A stretch of 64,000 nucleotides of DNA. Source: Exophiala sp. HKRS030. Lineage: Eukaryota; Ascomycota; Eurotiomycetes; Chaetothyriales; Herpotrichiellaceae. The stretch covers positions 992,001 through 1,056,000 of the forward strand of contig JAHWDD010000008.1 of NCBI GenBank assembly GCA_023897205.1, written 5' to 3'. The notes under the pieces were generated by a model, which was not told where the DNA came from, ran no database searches, and saw only the letters and a list, made by a program, of their open reading frames with translations. Both the position numbers and the translations under genes were made by a program. Shown in pieces: positions 52,246 through 62,899 of the stretch; positions within the stretch are counted from its first letter, which is position 1, and each line of letters begins with the position of its first letter.

Positions 52246-52753
52246 CCCGCGCCCCGTCAGCAACACGGGTCAGAAGCTTGATACTGCCGAAAATGACAAA
52301 AGGAGAAGCCAAAGTTAAAGTGATGACACGAGTGCGGCGGGCAGTGCAGGATAAATGGATCGATCTTTGCATTTCAACCTTGCTACTATTAGGCGACCTT
52401 TCCTACCTGCTACAGTTGGATGCCACAAAGCGAGACATTCATTGCATTGTCTGCTAGCCCACCTACCCACCCACCTGTCCTGAAGCTGCTACCTACTTTG
52501 ACAGCGGGTGGCAGACTGCGCACACTCCTTACGATCTCCACCGACTGGCGCCTCAAATCCTCAAAAGACCCGCAGCGTGATGTCTTTGTCCCACATATCG
52601 CTCTATATACGCCGAGAAATGACCCAGCGACAGACCTGAGAGACTCCTGCAAGCTCTGGCCACCCGTACTGAGTCCCTCTCAGAAGCTGAACTGCACGCG
52701 GGTCGTGGACCTCCTGACCAACACGGACCCTCGAGAGACACTGCAGAGTCAAC
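52246..52753. other. No recognisable gene
   Basis: Overlapping frames on both strands (52420-52767 plus, 52941-52603 minus) have no domain. Confidence 0.3.
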
Positions 52754-53216
52754 ATGGACAACTTTAACTCCTCAGATATTGAGATCAGCGAGCACGAAGA
52801 AGGGCTCCCAGGAATCGGCAGCCAAGTAATCTCCTCAATCAGTGCTAACTCAACAACTGATCGAGTTAATTCCAAGATCCGGTTGAAGAAGCTTCGAGAT
52901 ATCGCCAATGCTCCCGGTACCGTACAGCAATCCACCGCCAATACTGGTATGAGTTATTCAATGCCTTTACTAGGCATTCATTAAAGGTTTGTAGTCGTCC
53001 AAGTAAGTACTTAAGCATGTTCAATAGATGGCAAGTCATGCTCAGGTAAAGACTAATACTTGTTTCGTAGTGTCACACCTACCGGAGATGATACAATTCG
53101 CTTCCTCTTCCAATTACCCCAGTCATTTACGATCCAGACACAATGATGGCAAAATCACTTGGACAGTGATTAAAGAGGCTAAGATACAGCTCGCTCGTTC
53201 TCTGGACCTTTCATGA
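52754..53216 (+). CDS. Possible small spliced gene, unknown function
   Basis: ATG at 52754 opens an acidic 64-codon stretch (MDNFNSSDIEISEHEEGLPG, then LKKLRDIANAPGTVQQ). A splice donor (GTATGA at 52947) and an acceptor (TTCAATAG to 53027) would follow. The continuation (DGKSCS) meets a stop unless a second, unusually short 25-base intron is removed, after which SHLPEMIQFASSSNYPSH follows. I recognise no family. It could be a real small gene or a fragment. Confidence 0.22.
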
Positions 53217-54829
53217 CGAGGAACTTCAAGTTGTCTAAGCGAGACAATCGCAGACTTGATGCCCAACTGAGAGAACTGAGATACATCCTACTGCCCACGC
53301 CTGTCCTGAGGCTGCTACATACCTCTTGATGCCCCTATGGGATGGCTGATGGGCTATCTGCCACCTGTTACTAGGCGACCTTCTCCTAGTTGCTACAAGT
53401 TGATGCCCAACCAAGGCCGTCGAACAGGCAGCTGTTCATTTCGGTAGATTGGGATTGAGTGCACCTGACGACGCTGATGCCGACAAAGAGAGAGAAGAGC
53501 CCAAGGCTAGGGCTCAGCTTCCAGACGACTCTCCAGCTGCCCCGCGGGCTTCCTTGCCACCTTCGCTGCCTGAGGCGCAGCAGCAAACTCCCTCGGCAAA
53601 CGCTCGACCATGGCGTCGTACATTCGATATCGGATCGAATCCTCGTTCCCGGCCCCCCTGTTTTTCTCCTTTGAAAAATTTGAGGCTATCTCCGTTGTTG
53701 CTAAGGCATACTGCATAGTGATACATTCACAACTGTTCATACCGTGGAGAATGATACCTAACAAGTGTCCCATTGGCTGCGGTTGCTTGGAAGCTGTTGT
53801 CCACTACCTCAATCCAAAGAACTGGCCCAGAACACGTCAACTCGGCAGCCTCAAAGAACCAAGCTCTTTCCGCTGGAGACGTCGAAGCACCAGAAGAGGA
53901 GGTGCCCCTAGAAGACCGTTTCTTGGCGACAATCTATGAGGAGGATGAGAGCACAGTCGGTGATGGTGAATACCGCCTCACCAGCGAATTCTTGTGGCGG
54001 TCGAATTGACCAGGAGATCGACCTGACCAGGAGATCGACCATGGACAACAGTAGCAAGTGCAGCATTGTCAAAGGAATGCCATAGCCTTCGCTGAATCGA
54101 CGAGACGAAGAGCTTGAACCACACACGCCAGCACTCTCATAGTGGTGGCGGCGGCGGCGGCTGACCGGCGATGAACTCGTCTAAATATGTATGGCGGGAA
54201 AAGTAACAAGGACCAGAAGTTCAATTTATCTGTGTAGGCAAACTGAGTGTGAATGGCGTTGAATAGTTCTCATGTGTAAACATAGTGCGCAGGTGATGCA
54301 AGAATAATAATTGTAACTCCAAGATATTTTAAACAGCATAAGAAACAAGAACCTATCAAGTCCTGGTGAGTGGCAACGAGCTACTCAACGCTGCATCGAA
54401 TCAATATGATTCCCAGAGACGTCATTTGCCTGCGCCCGGCATGATTTTCACCGGGAATGGGTTCTTCATATTAGCAACGAAAACCTCTGGCAGAGACAAT
54501 AGCGTGAAATTGTTCCTTTGTTCTGTGCTTACCTCTGTCCTGACCCCTCTCTCTCCATCTTCTCATGGCCTTCGCATCGGGCCGCATCTGCGCTCATTGT
54601 AGCCATCGTTACCTTTTCCTTCTGCCTTTGTTCCGATCTTGTCAGCAGTAACCACAACATCCGCTTTGAAACACTGTCCTCAGTCGTCAATCATAGACCT
54701 TGTCTTCAGACTCTCCATACTCAACCATGCGCTTCCCAAACATGATTGGTATGTCTAGCGAAAGGTCGTAATCATACAATGATCTGACCGGTTTAGGTCG
54801 GCATACCGGAAAACATGCAACTTCTCAAT
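53217..54829. other. Weak open frames, no gene assigned
   Basis: A plus-strand frame at 53773-54009 ends in EEEVPLEDRFLATIYEEDES and resembles an acidic protein C-terminus. A minus-strand frame at 53773-53507 contains MYDAMVERLPREFAAAPQAA. Neither has a known motif. The remainder shows nothing. Confidence 0.25.
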
Positions 54830-56460
54830 GAGCCTCCTACCCAGAGCATGCTACAAAAGCTGAAAGTGACCCACCATGTGCGGCCGTCGTCCAGACATAC
54901 ACCTGCGCAGGCAGAGGAGGAGGACACCTTTGAAGAAACAGTCCTACTTTGGGTCCGCCATTCATGGCTGCGGCGTCTGGTCGTCGACGAAAGACAAAGA
55001 ACACCGTCCCATCCCCCGTCGCTGATGATCCACGTCTCCGAACACAACGAGGCAGGCCACAATCTTGACCTTCATGATGTACTGGGCAACCTTTCTTTCC
55101 CAGCATTGACCCAGATCGGTGGAGGTTTCTTGATCTCGCCAATAACAACGCTCTCGAGGCAAGTCATCACTGGCTTCCCCCGAGCTCCGCGACCATCTGT
55201 TGGTGCCCTTGAACTTTGTCGGTGCCTTTCGGCAGGTGAGTCCCTTTCGGTCCCTATCACGACTAGCCAGTCATCTAACCATTTCCACAGTGTCAACATG
55301 CCATCCCTCAACTGATGTCCGTGGTGGGATCCAACGTTCCAGACAACGTCCAAATCACTTCCACCAACACCACCATCTGTGACCTCTTTAACCAGGCTCA
55401 CACTCTGCTGGTTGTCATCAAGGGCGTCAACACTCGTTTGACCAACAAGGCACACCCAGTGACCAGCCCCTTGAACATCAACAACAACCCATACCTCAAT
55501 CTCAACGGAATGAAGATGCAGGCTGTGTCGACGATGGACGTCAATAACAATAATCTATACCTCGCTTCAATCAAAGACGTCCTCCGTCCACACCAACTGC
55601 ATGAACACGCCTATCCCGGGGGCTGTCCATATTGTCCTTGAGCATGTCCATCGGCGGATCGATAGCCGATGGGTAATAGCGAGGATCGGGCCCCATTTTG
55701 CCGATAGCCTTGCCCCGAAACTTGGTGCGCGTCACCAGGTGCAACCATCCACTTGGCTAGCTTGAGTGGCGGCCTGTCGTTGTCTTTCTTCCTCGGCTTT
55801 GCGAGCATGATGGAAAGCCAGAGAAGTTTTCTCTCGGTCAAGCCAGACAGACACCAAGTCATGTGTCCGAAGTTCCCCGATCACCGTCCTAGTCAGGTCT
55901 CATTCGCCTTTTTTTACGACGATTCGATGGTATCAACAACAACCATATCTCTTGACCCCAACGGCATCAAGCTGCAGGCTGTATCGGCCATGGATATCAA
56001 TAATAACCACCATCCCTCGCTGACGTGAATGTTGATGACCTTTCCCAAAAACACCACATGGTTGGCCTCTTGCAGGTTATGGTCCGCCGAGTCCGCCGAG
56101 TCCTCCGAGTCCACCTTCAAGACGAGGACAGTCTGCCCTGGCCGCCGCCACCTGCTTGAACTCTTCAATCGAACAGGTGTCACCCCTCTAGCCATCGCAC
56201 ACCGCGAATGTTGGTTTAATCGCACACCTTGATAAAGAGGTCCTCCGTCCTTGCAAACTGCATGAACACAACGACAGACTCCGTCCCTTGATGAGAGAGA
56301 TGGCCTTGTGTGCCATCGTGCCTCTCACGAGGTCCGCGACCCTCTGGACCCTGGCGGTCCAGTTGCCGGAATGTTAACGACCTAAAGAATGTCAACCACA
56401 CTGCGCTATCCTTTTCTGTCAACGGGCCGTGATCTCGAGGTCCTGAATCCAAGGCGTTAC
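54830..56460 (+). pseudogene. Ecm33-like cell-wall protein, broken and rearranged
   Basis: Plus-strand segments of an Ecm33-type protein occur in several frames: NLSFPALTQIGGGFLI (about 55085), ITGFPELRDHLLVPLNFVG (55165), NLNGMKMQAVSTMDVNNN (55500), NGIKLQAVSAMDINNN (55960), then the shared LDKEVLRPCKLHEHND (56230). GGGFLIANN and ITGFP.L are strong signatures of the family's L-domain repeats. The order is not that of an intact Ecm33 protein: the IGGGF...ITGFP module should follow the INNN module, but here it comes first. The segment encoding NTTICDLFNQAHTLLVVIKG (55365) has no counterpart I know in Ecm33. The region was evidently built from duplicated and shuffled pieces. Confidence 0.5.
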
Positions 56461-57740
56461 TGCCTTCGAGCGTGAAGGTCGAGGGGGAAATCGGTGTCCG
56501 ACCGCACCTGGGAAGTCATCCGCGACAACAACGGCCATCTGTTGGTTTACCTATACCGACCTGGGGCCAATCTTCCCCGCAAGACCTTTTCCCGAATGGA
56601 AAGCGAGGTATTGACCACTTTGATGCGCAAGGGCTCGTCTAGCTACATGAGTCAGCTTTGTACGGGGTATAACGCACCCAAAAATGTCATTTCGAAAGGA
56701 CTCGTCACCAACCCACCCCGAAAGTACCATTCGGAAGGACTTGCAACAACAACAACACCCAGGATAGGTGTGGAGTTCCTCGTCGAGACAATGAGGAATC
56801 AGAGTCAACCTGTGTCGTCGAGCGCCGGCGACGCATGAAAGCTTTCAATATCTGGACCTTGGCATTGCATCCTGTCGCGAAGGCATCGATGAGGCTTTTT
56901 CCTTACCATTGTACTTCTTCGCCGCCTCCGAGGCTCATGTGTCTTTTTGAGACCATGGGAAGAACAGCCAGAGACATTTGGGTGTATCTGGCGACAATGA
57001 CTTTCCACTCGACTACCATGAGGTTGACCACGATCCTTGAATGGTGTCAGGAATGACTACGAGACGAGGCAGCTGGAAATGTATATTTCCCCGAAGAGCA
57101 GCAGCATGTCATCGTCGGCACGAACAAACAACAATGTCCCCACCATATATATAAACATATGTTTCTAGAGTGGATGCTTGAGGATCAATGGTCGATGGCC
57201 AAATGGTTCCGTCATGCACCAACCTGAATCGAACTCGTTGCGCCGGTGCTCGTCACAGGTCTCTTCCTCACCTTCGAAAGTGGCGTGATGAATGGATCGG
57301 TCTTAATGGATTTAAGACCAGGACTGAGACAAGCTCGTCGGACATTCGAGTGAGCATCTGAATGTAAAAGGCGCTTGTTCGGTCGGATACAAAGGCGTCC
57401 CGTCAGAAATGCGAGAGGTATGATGGGAATCAGGGGCCTACTAGTCAGAGTCTAGTCAAAAAGAGTCTCGACATGATATCACAAGATTCTTAAGGGGTGA
57501 AATGATGGCACATGTTCTCGAAGGTGGTCACCACAAGACCGATCTTGACCGCCTACAACACAGCCACCGAGATTGCCTTCATGTTCGGCTGGGGGTTTCA
57601 AGTCGGAACCGAACGTCTTCTCGTTAATCCACCAGCACTGGCATCGAGACTACACCCTCCCGCGACCCTGTCTACTGTCACTACTGACCACCACTCCAAT
57701 GACCACCAACGCTGCTACCGGAAGCAGCACCACGGACAAG
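56461..57740. other. TIR-A words and a shared segment, no gene
   Basis: A 114-residue plus-strand frame (56494-56838) runs through TIR-A interior words (TACCATTCGGAAGGACTTGC) and is not supported. TGGCATCGAGACTACACC near 57650 is shared with 35612. A palindromic-repeat unit lies at 57335-57395. Confidence 0.35.
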
Positions 57741-57868
57741 TTCGGAGTTGAATGATGGTGTGCATGAAAAAGCGAGGGGCAGGAAGACGAGGTGTGCTAT
57801 TTGTTCCGAGGGCTTATGAAAGACAAGTGATTCGTCAATGGCCACGGCTATGGACAAAAGGCATGACC
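57741..57868 (+). pseudogene. Second copy of the 33540-33690 gene end
   Basis: AATGATGGTGTGCATGAAAA, GGAAGACGAGGTGTGCTATT, TTGTTCCGAGGGC, TCGTCAATGGCCACGGCTAT and GGACAAAAGGCATGAC match 33555-33665. As there, a TIR-A left arm follows at once. Confidence 0.45.
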
Positions 57869-57869
57869 A

Positions 57870-58000
57870 AAGAAAGGTTGAGGCCGCAGCAGCGCAGTCT
57901 TCTGTGTGTGTGTGTGTGGGCACAGGCCGAGGCAGTTTCCGAATAGAACTAGTGTAATCAGTAAACAGCACTATTCACATGGTTAGAATCCTAGACAGAA
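57870..58000 (+). mobile_element. TIR-A element, left arm
   Basis: GGTTGAGGCCGCAGCAGCGC (with a CAG insertion), a GT run, GGGCACAGGCCGAGGCAGTT, CCGAATAGAACTAGTGTAAT and TTCACATGGTTAGAATCC. The outer tip is missing. Confidence 0.6.
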
Positions 58001-59056
58001 AAGAGTCATTATCAACTATCTCTGAGTCTCACATCACTCCGCGAGGGTGACAAGCAAGGTAAAGACGGTGGATTCCGCCGAAACTCCTCAGCAGGAGATG
58101 AGCGCGGATCTCAGGAAGGCTCACTCGCCTCGGGCTAACAAGGTTACTCTGCATCGAGCTACATGAGAGCGGTGACTTTTGTATGATGAAAGGATGGAAA
58201 TCATAGTATTCAGCTGATCGGATCTTCATGACAGCCGAGATTGGCTGGCTGACAATGCACATGGTGTGAGGAAACCTGCCTTGTTGTAGTCGCGGGCTTT
58301 GTGGCCGGATTTCATTGATCGCCTCGAAGTCATTCATGATGATAGTCTGGACTCGCGTACTGTGTGATCAAGTCAATTTTGTTCTCGGCAATCGTGCCTG
58401 AATCGCTACAGGCCGTCTGGGTTGAGAACTTGCGAGAAGATGGAGGCTCGAGGACAAAGAACAGAACTCGCTCAAACAAGACTATGCAAAACGATGTCAG
58501 GTTTAGATCCAAGACGTTTGTGGCCCGTTATGTCGGGCGAACGAGCGAGCAGACAAACAACAGACTGTACCTTGGAGTTTCTCTGGTTGATGGCATCGAT
58601 CGTCAAGCAGAGACAAAGGCAGAAACTCGCTTGGATGAATGTGATTTAGCCTTGGCTGTGTGTGTGTGTGTGTGTGCGTGTAGAAATATTGTCAACGCCG
58701 CGAGCACACTCTCGAGACGGTAAATGGTTCTTAAACTGGGTGCAACCTCTAGTAATTTAAATGCCAGCGGTCCAATATGATTTATTGTCGAGTCTGGCCT
58801 CGATGACATGACTACAAGGCTGTTTGCTACCTATTTTTACATGATGTCCATAAAAAGGAGCGTAATTCTTCCTCCGATTGAGGTATTCCTCGTTGCCGCA
58901 CCAGCTCCCGGGACGATAACATGTATAGGCCTGGAGACTGAGGCCCTGGAAGTTGCCTCAACAACGAGTGCCTCGTCGGATAGAGTAGGAAGAGGAATGA
59001 GTGGTAAAACTGTGTCAGTAAAAGAAGAAATAGGCCTCGACTTGTAAAGACCATTT
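58001..59056. other. Weak frames, GT microsatellite
   Basis: A 119-residue plus-strand frame (58364-58723) contains RYVGRTSEQTNNRLYLGVSL, has no known motif, and ends by translating a GT run (58659-58676). Nothing else is supported. Confidence 0.25.
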
Positions 59057-59106
59057 TGACGGAGTACGCCGCATGGGGAGCCTTTGGTCGTCTAACGCAA
59101 TGACTT
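59057..59106 (-). repeat. Dispersed repeat G, copy 3
   Basis: TGACGGAGTACGCCGCATGG, then GGAGCCTTTGGTCGTCTAAC and GCAATGAC. It is the reverse complement of the copy at 37463, more diverged. It marks the left edge of the terminal minisatellite block. Confidence 0.55.
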
Positions 59107-60240
59107 TGGGCAGTATCAAGTGATAATCAGTCTTGCTACGGGCAGTGTCGGGCAAGCAATGGGCGCACTTCTAGGGCGGCAATAGGGTCAACACTTTTGG
59201 GTAGCATCGGGGCGACAAAAAGGAACTCGCTTTGGGCGCCTCGGTTGGGGCAGAGATGGGTGTACAACTTTAGGTAGCATCGAGCCTCTCCTTGGGTGGA
59301 AAATGGGCATCAGTACAACCTCACATCGAGGCCACACTCCGGGTTAGTAATAGGCATCATCTCGAGCAATTCAATGGAAAGACCAAGGATCACACACTTT
59401 GGGGCAGCAAAACACACCTCGCTTCGCCAAAAGGCCATCAAACGTAGCAGGCGGGGGAAAGGTCGCCTTAGAAGCGGTTTAGCCTGACAGCCATCCAGTA
59501 GGGCAAGGAGGGCACCGAGTAGCAGCCCCAGGTCGGGCAATAGCCTCGCGTTGGGCAGGAAGCAATAGGCAGCCTCGGGCAGGAAAAAGGCCGCCTAGCA
59601 ACAGGTAGCCGGCAGCACTACCAGCCATCCAGTAGAGCCATCGAGAAGTATGATGATAGCCTCAGGACGTGCGGACGTCAGACTTGGCCTCGACTCTGGA
59701 CTGTGACAACCCTCTTCGCCGAGACACGGCCATGCCGATCGGGTCCGAAGGGCTCAACGAGGCATCGGGTTGCACCGTCGTTGGGGTTTTGAGACCGACA
59801 GCCTAGGTACATGGCTCATGCACTTTGTCACATCGTGTGGCACGTCGACGGAGGGTTTGGTTATTGCAGTGGATCGAGAGACCGGCCGAGATCAAACCCT
59901 CACGCCGCGTCCGACGAATTCCAGAGCGAGTGAGACGGTTTGAGTGACTGGCTACGGTCGAATCCTTTTGAAGTTCCCGCGTCGTGGCGGTCAGGTCTGA
60001 GTATGATGATAGCAGCCTCAGGACGGGCGGGCAGACAGGCAATAGGCGTTCTCGCTTTGTTGTCATATGCCGTCAAGCAGAGGCAAGGCAAATATCGCCT
60101 AGCAGCAATAGGTAGTAGGTAGCAGGTAGCCTACTAGTCATTCAGTAGGGCACCGAGTAACGGCCCCAGGTCGGGCAGTAGCCTTACGACGGGGGGTCAG
60201 TGAGCAATAGGGTACATCGGCTTTGGGTAGCAACATTGGC
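59107..60240 (-). repeat. Minisatellite family E, minus orientation, left part
   Basis: Degenerate units with GGGCAG(C/T)A(A/T)TAGG, CGCC(T/C)(A/C)G(T/C)AG, CCATCCAGTAG(A/G)GC and CTCGCTTTGGGCG or CTCGCTTCGCC. They match the reverse complement of the array at 25480-26990. A direct duplication is visible: GCATCTCGAGCAATTC and TTCGCCAAAAGGCCATCAAA at 59350-59440 parallel 63840-63880. Confidence 0.6.
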
Positions 60241-60589
60241 GGACATGGTCGCCTAGTAGCAAGGTAGTAGTAGGTAGTCGCCATGGAGAAAGCCCTGAAT
60301 CTGCCTCGTAGGTATTGCAATGTGAACGACGTGATGCATGTTTGCTGTCTCTCTCTTTGTGAGGCATCAATACCTTCGCCTGGAGCAAAGACCGATTCTC
60401 CGGTATGACCGGATGGACTCGACGTTTGCAAATGCAACGTGCAACATGCACCAATGCAAGTCCGTTGGTCTGCTGGCCTCAACTTGCCTTGGGCAGCAAA
60501 CAAAGGATGAGCCACTCGGCGAGTAAGAAAGCAATGGATCGGGGTTCAAATGCGCATGTAGCTTTGTCTCGCTTCATTCTCCGGTAAGT
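60241..60589. other. Transition between two minisatellites
   Basis: Mostly non-repetitive. ACTCCGGTA-type and GGGCAGCAAACAAAGGATGA words at the right lead into the next array. No gene is supported. Confidence 0.35.
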
Positions 60590-62720
60590 CACAGAGTGTC
60601 AGCGAACAGCTCTGTGGTCAGGGGGAACAACGAAATCGAGTGCGAGGCTCGTAGGTATGCAATCCATCGATACAAAATGCAGTGTTGGCTTCGCCTTGGG
60701 CAGCATTCGACATAGCAACGCAGTCTGTGATAGGAGAAGCAAAGGACTGATGGTGCGGCAATGATGCAACTGCGGATGTAGTTTGCTGGCCTCACTTTGA
60801 GTATGCCTTGATCTTGCTTCGAGCATGGACATAGCAAGCAGCTCTGTGGTTGGTAGGAGGAACGAAAGAAGCTGAATGTACCCCTCGTAGGTATACAATG
60901 CAGTCTGTGGCTTGTTGTTTGCCTCACATTGGGCAGCAGCAACCGTAGCAGCGCACTCCGTGATAGGAAGAACAACGGACTGAATGCAACATTGCAACAT
61001 TGCAAGGTGCAGCTTACTGAGCCTCACTTTGGGCAGAAGTCGGCATAGCAACGCACCCCGTGATAGGAGGAGCAAAGGACTGAATGCAATGCACGTTGCA
61101 GCTTGCTATTGGTCTCGCCTTGGGCGGCATCGAGATAGCAGCGCACTCCGTGATAGGAGCAAAGGACTGAATGTTCCCGTATTTGACCAAGCACGCTTGA
61201 ACATGCAGTGCAGGTGGTAGCTTGTTGGCCTCACATGGAGCATTCAGAGCCTCGCGCCTTGGGCATCAACACGGTCAAGCAGCTCCGGTGGTGGGAGGAA
61301 CAAATGACCGAGTGTAGTAAGCCCTGTAGGTATGCAATGCAGCGAGAGCAATGTAAAAGCAAAGGCAGTGTGTTGGCAGCACCTTGGGCCGCAACACCAT
61401 GGCCAAACACTCCGTGATAGGAGGAGCAAAGGACTGAGTGAAATGCACCATGGAGTCTGTCGTTGACCTCTCTCTTTCGGCAGTATTCGATGTAGCAACA
61501 CACTTCTGGTTGTAGTAGGAACAAAGAACCCCATTCGGTTGCAATGCATCGTGTAGTATGTTGACACTGTGGTAGGGCGAGCGAAAGGACTGAGCCCTGG
61601 AGGCAGGCAATGTGGCGATGCAGTGTGTTGGCATCAACTCGGGCAGCATTCGAGCTGCGGTAGGAGGAACAAAGGATCGAAGTGTAGTAAGCCCTGTAGG
61701 AAGGCAACGTAGCGATGTAATGTGTTGGTATCACCACCGAGCAGCATAACACTCCAAGACACTCCGTGATAGGAGGAACAAAGGACCGAATGCAATGCAT
61801 CATGTAGCCTGTTGTTGCCCTCTCTCTTTCGGCAGCATTCGATGTAACAGCGCAGTCTGTGGTGGGATGACCAAAGGACCGAATGCAATGCACCTGCACC
61901 ATGTAGCTTGTTGACTCCGTGGTAGGAGGACCAAAGGACCTAACGGAGTAGGCCCTGTGGTTATGCAATGAGGCGATACAATGCAGTGTGTTGGCCTCAT
62001 CTTGGGCAGTATTCGATGCGGCAGGGCACTCTGTGGTAGGATGAACAAAGGACTCAGCCGTGTAAGAAGGTGCATTGTAGCGATTTAGTGTGTTGGCATC
62101 ACTTTGAGCGGGATGGATATCGAAACGCACTCTGCGGTAGGAGGAAAAAAGGGCTGAGCCCTGTAGGAAGATGCATTGTAGCGATGTAGTGTGTCTGTCT
62201 CGCCTTGGGCAGCATCAATATCGAAACGCAGTCTGTGGTAGGAGGAACAAAGGACTGAATGCAATGCATCATGTAGCTTGTTGTCGGCCTCAGTTTGGGC
62301 ATCGTCGATGTAGCAAGGCACTTTGTGATAGGAGGAACAGAAGACTGCGCCCTATAGTCTTGTAGGAAGGCAATGTGACGATGCAGTGTGTTGGCCTCAT
62401 CTTGAGCAGCATCAATCAATATTGAAACGCAGTCTGTGGTAGGAGGAATAGAAGACTGCGCCCTGTAGTCCTGTAGGAAGGCAACGTAGCGACGCAGAGT
62501 GTTGGCCGCAACCTGGGCAGCATCGATATCGAAACGCAGTCTGTGGTAGGAGGAACAAAGGACTGAGAGGCAACGTAGCGGTGCAGTGTGTTGGCATCAC
62601 TTTGGGCGGCATCCGATGTAGTAGTGCACTCTATGATAGGAGGGAACAAAGGACTGAAGATGCAATGGCAAGTCGGTAGTCTGTTTGGCCTCGCCTTGGG
62701 TAACAATGCAAAGAACCATG
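60590..62720. repeat. Minisatellite family F, about 20 units of 90-130 bases
   Basis: The unit core is CTCCGTGATAGGAGGAACAA or CTGTGGTAGGAGGAACAAAG, followed by GGACTGAATGCAATGCA, then GTAGCTTGTTGGCCTCACTT, then GGGCAGCATTCGATGTAGCA. Some units replace the middle with GCCCTGTAGGAAGGCAATGT and AGTGTGTTGGCATCAC. The GATAGGAGGAACAAAGGAC word occurs in recognisable form near 60739, 60963, 61062, 61153, 61284, 61418, 61572, 61660, 61770, 61863, 61921, 62036, 62135, 62239, 62330, 62439, 62546 and 62635. Long minus-strand frames (for example 62130-61231) are translations of the repeat and are not genes. Confidence 0.85.
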
Positions 62721-62739
62721 GGGCGAAGTAGAATGTAGA

Positions 62740-62802
62740 TAGAGTGAGAGAGAGTCGGTGAGAGAGAGTCGGTGAGAGAGAGTCGGTGAGAGAGAGTGTG
62801 TG
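62740..62802. repeat. GAGAGAGAGTCGGT tandem repeat
   Basis: Four nearly perfect copies of GTGAGAGAGAGTCG (14 bases), followed by a short GT run. Confidence 0.9.
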
Positions 62803-62899
62803 TGTTGGTGTGCTGCCATGGCTGGGCGCCTGTTGAGATCGCTTCGCTTTTTTGGGGCGTCAAAGTTGGCAGAAATCATTGGGTTAGTTTAACCAGGGA

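Noticed and set aside
57225..57260. A GTTCGATTC-like tRNA T-loop word on the minus strand
   Set aside because: The flanking bases do not form a T stem and no acceptor or anticodon arms are found at the right distances.
61231..62130. A 299-residue minus-strand frame, the longest in the right 10 kb
   Set aside because: It is the continuous translation of minisatellite family F; its peptide repeats with the DNA unit and shows no sign of codon-level conservation.
60590..62720. Regularly spaced repeats considered as a CRISPR array
   Set aside because: The units are 90-130 bases and imperfect, spacers are related to one another, and the genome is eukaryotic.
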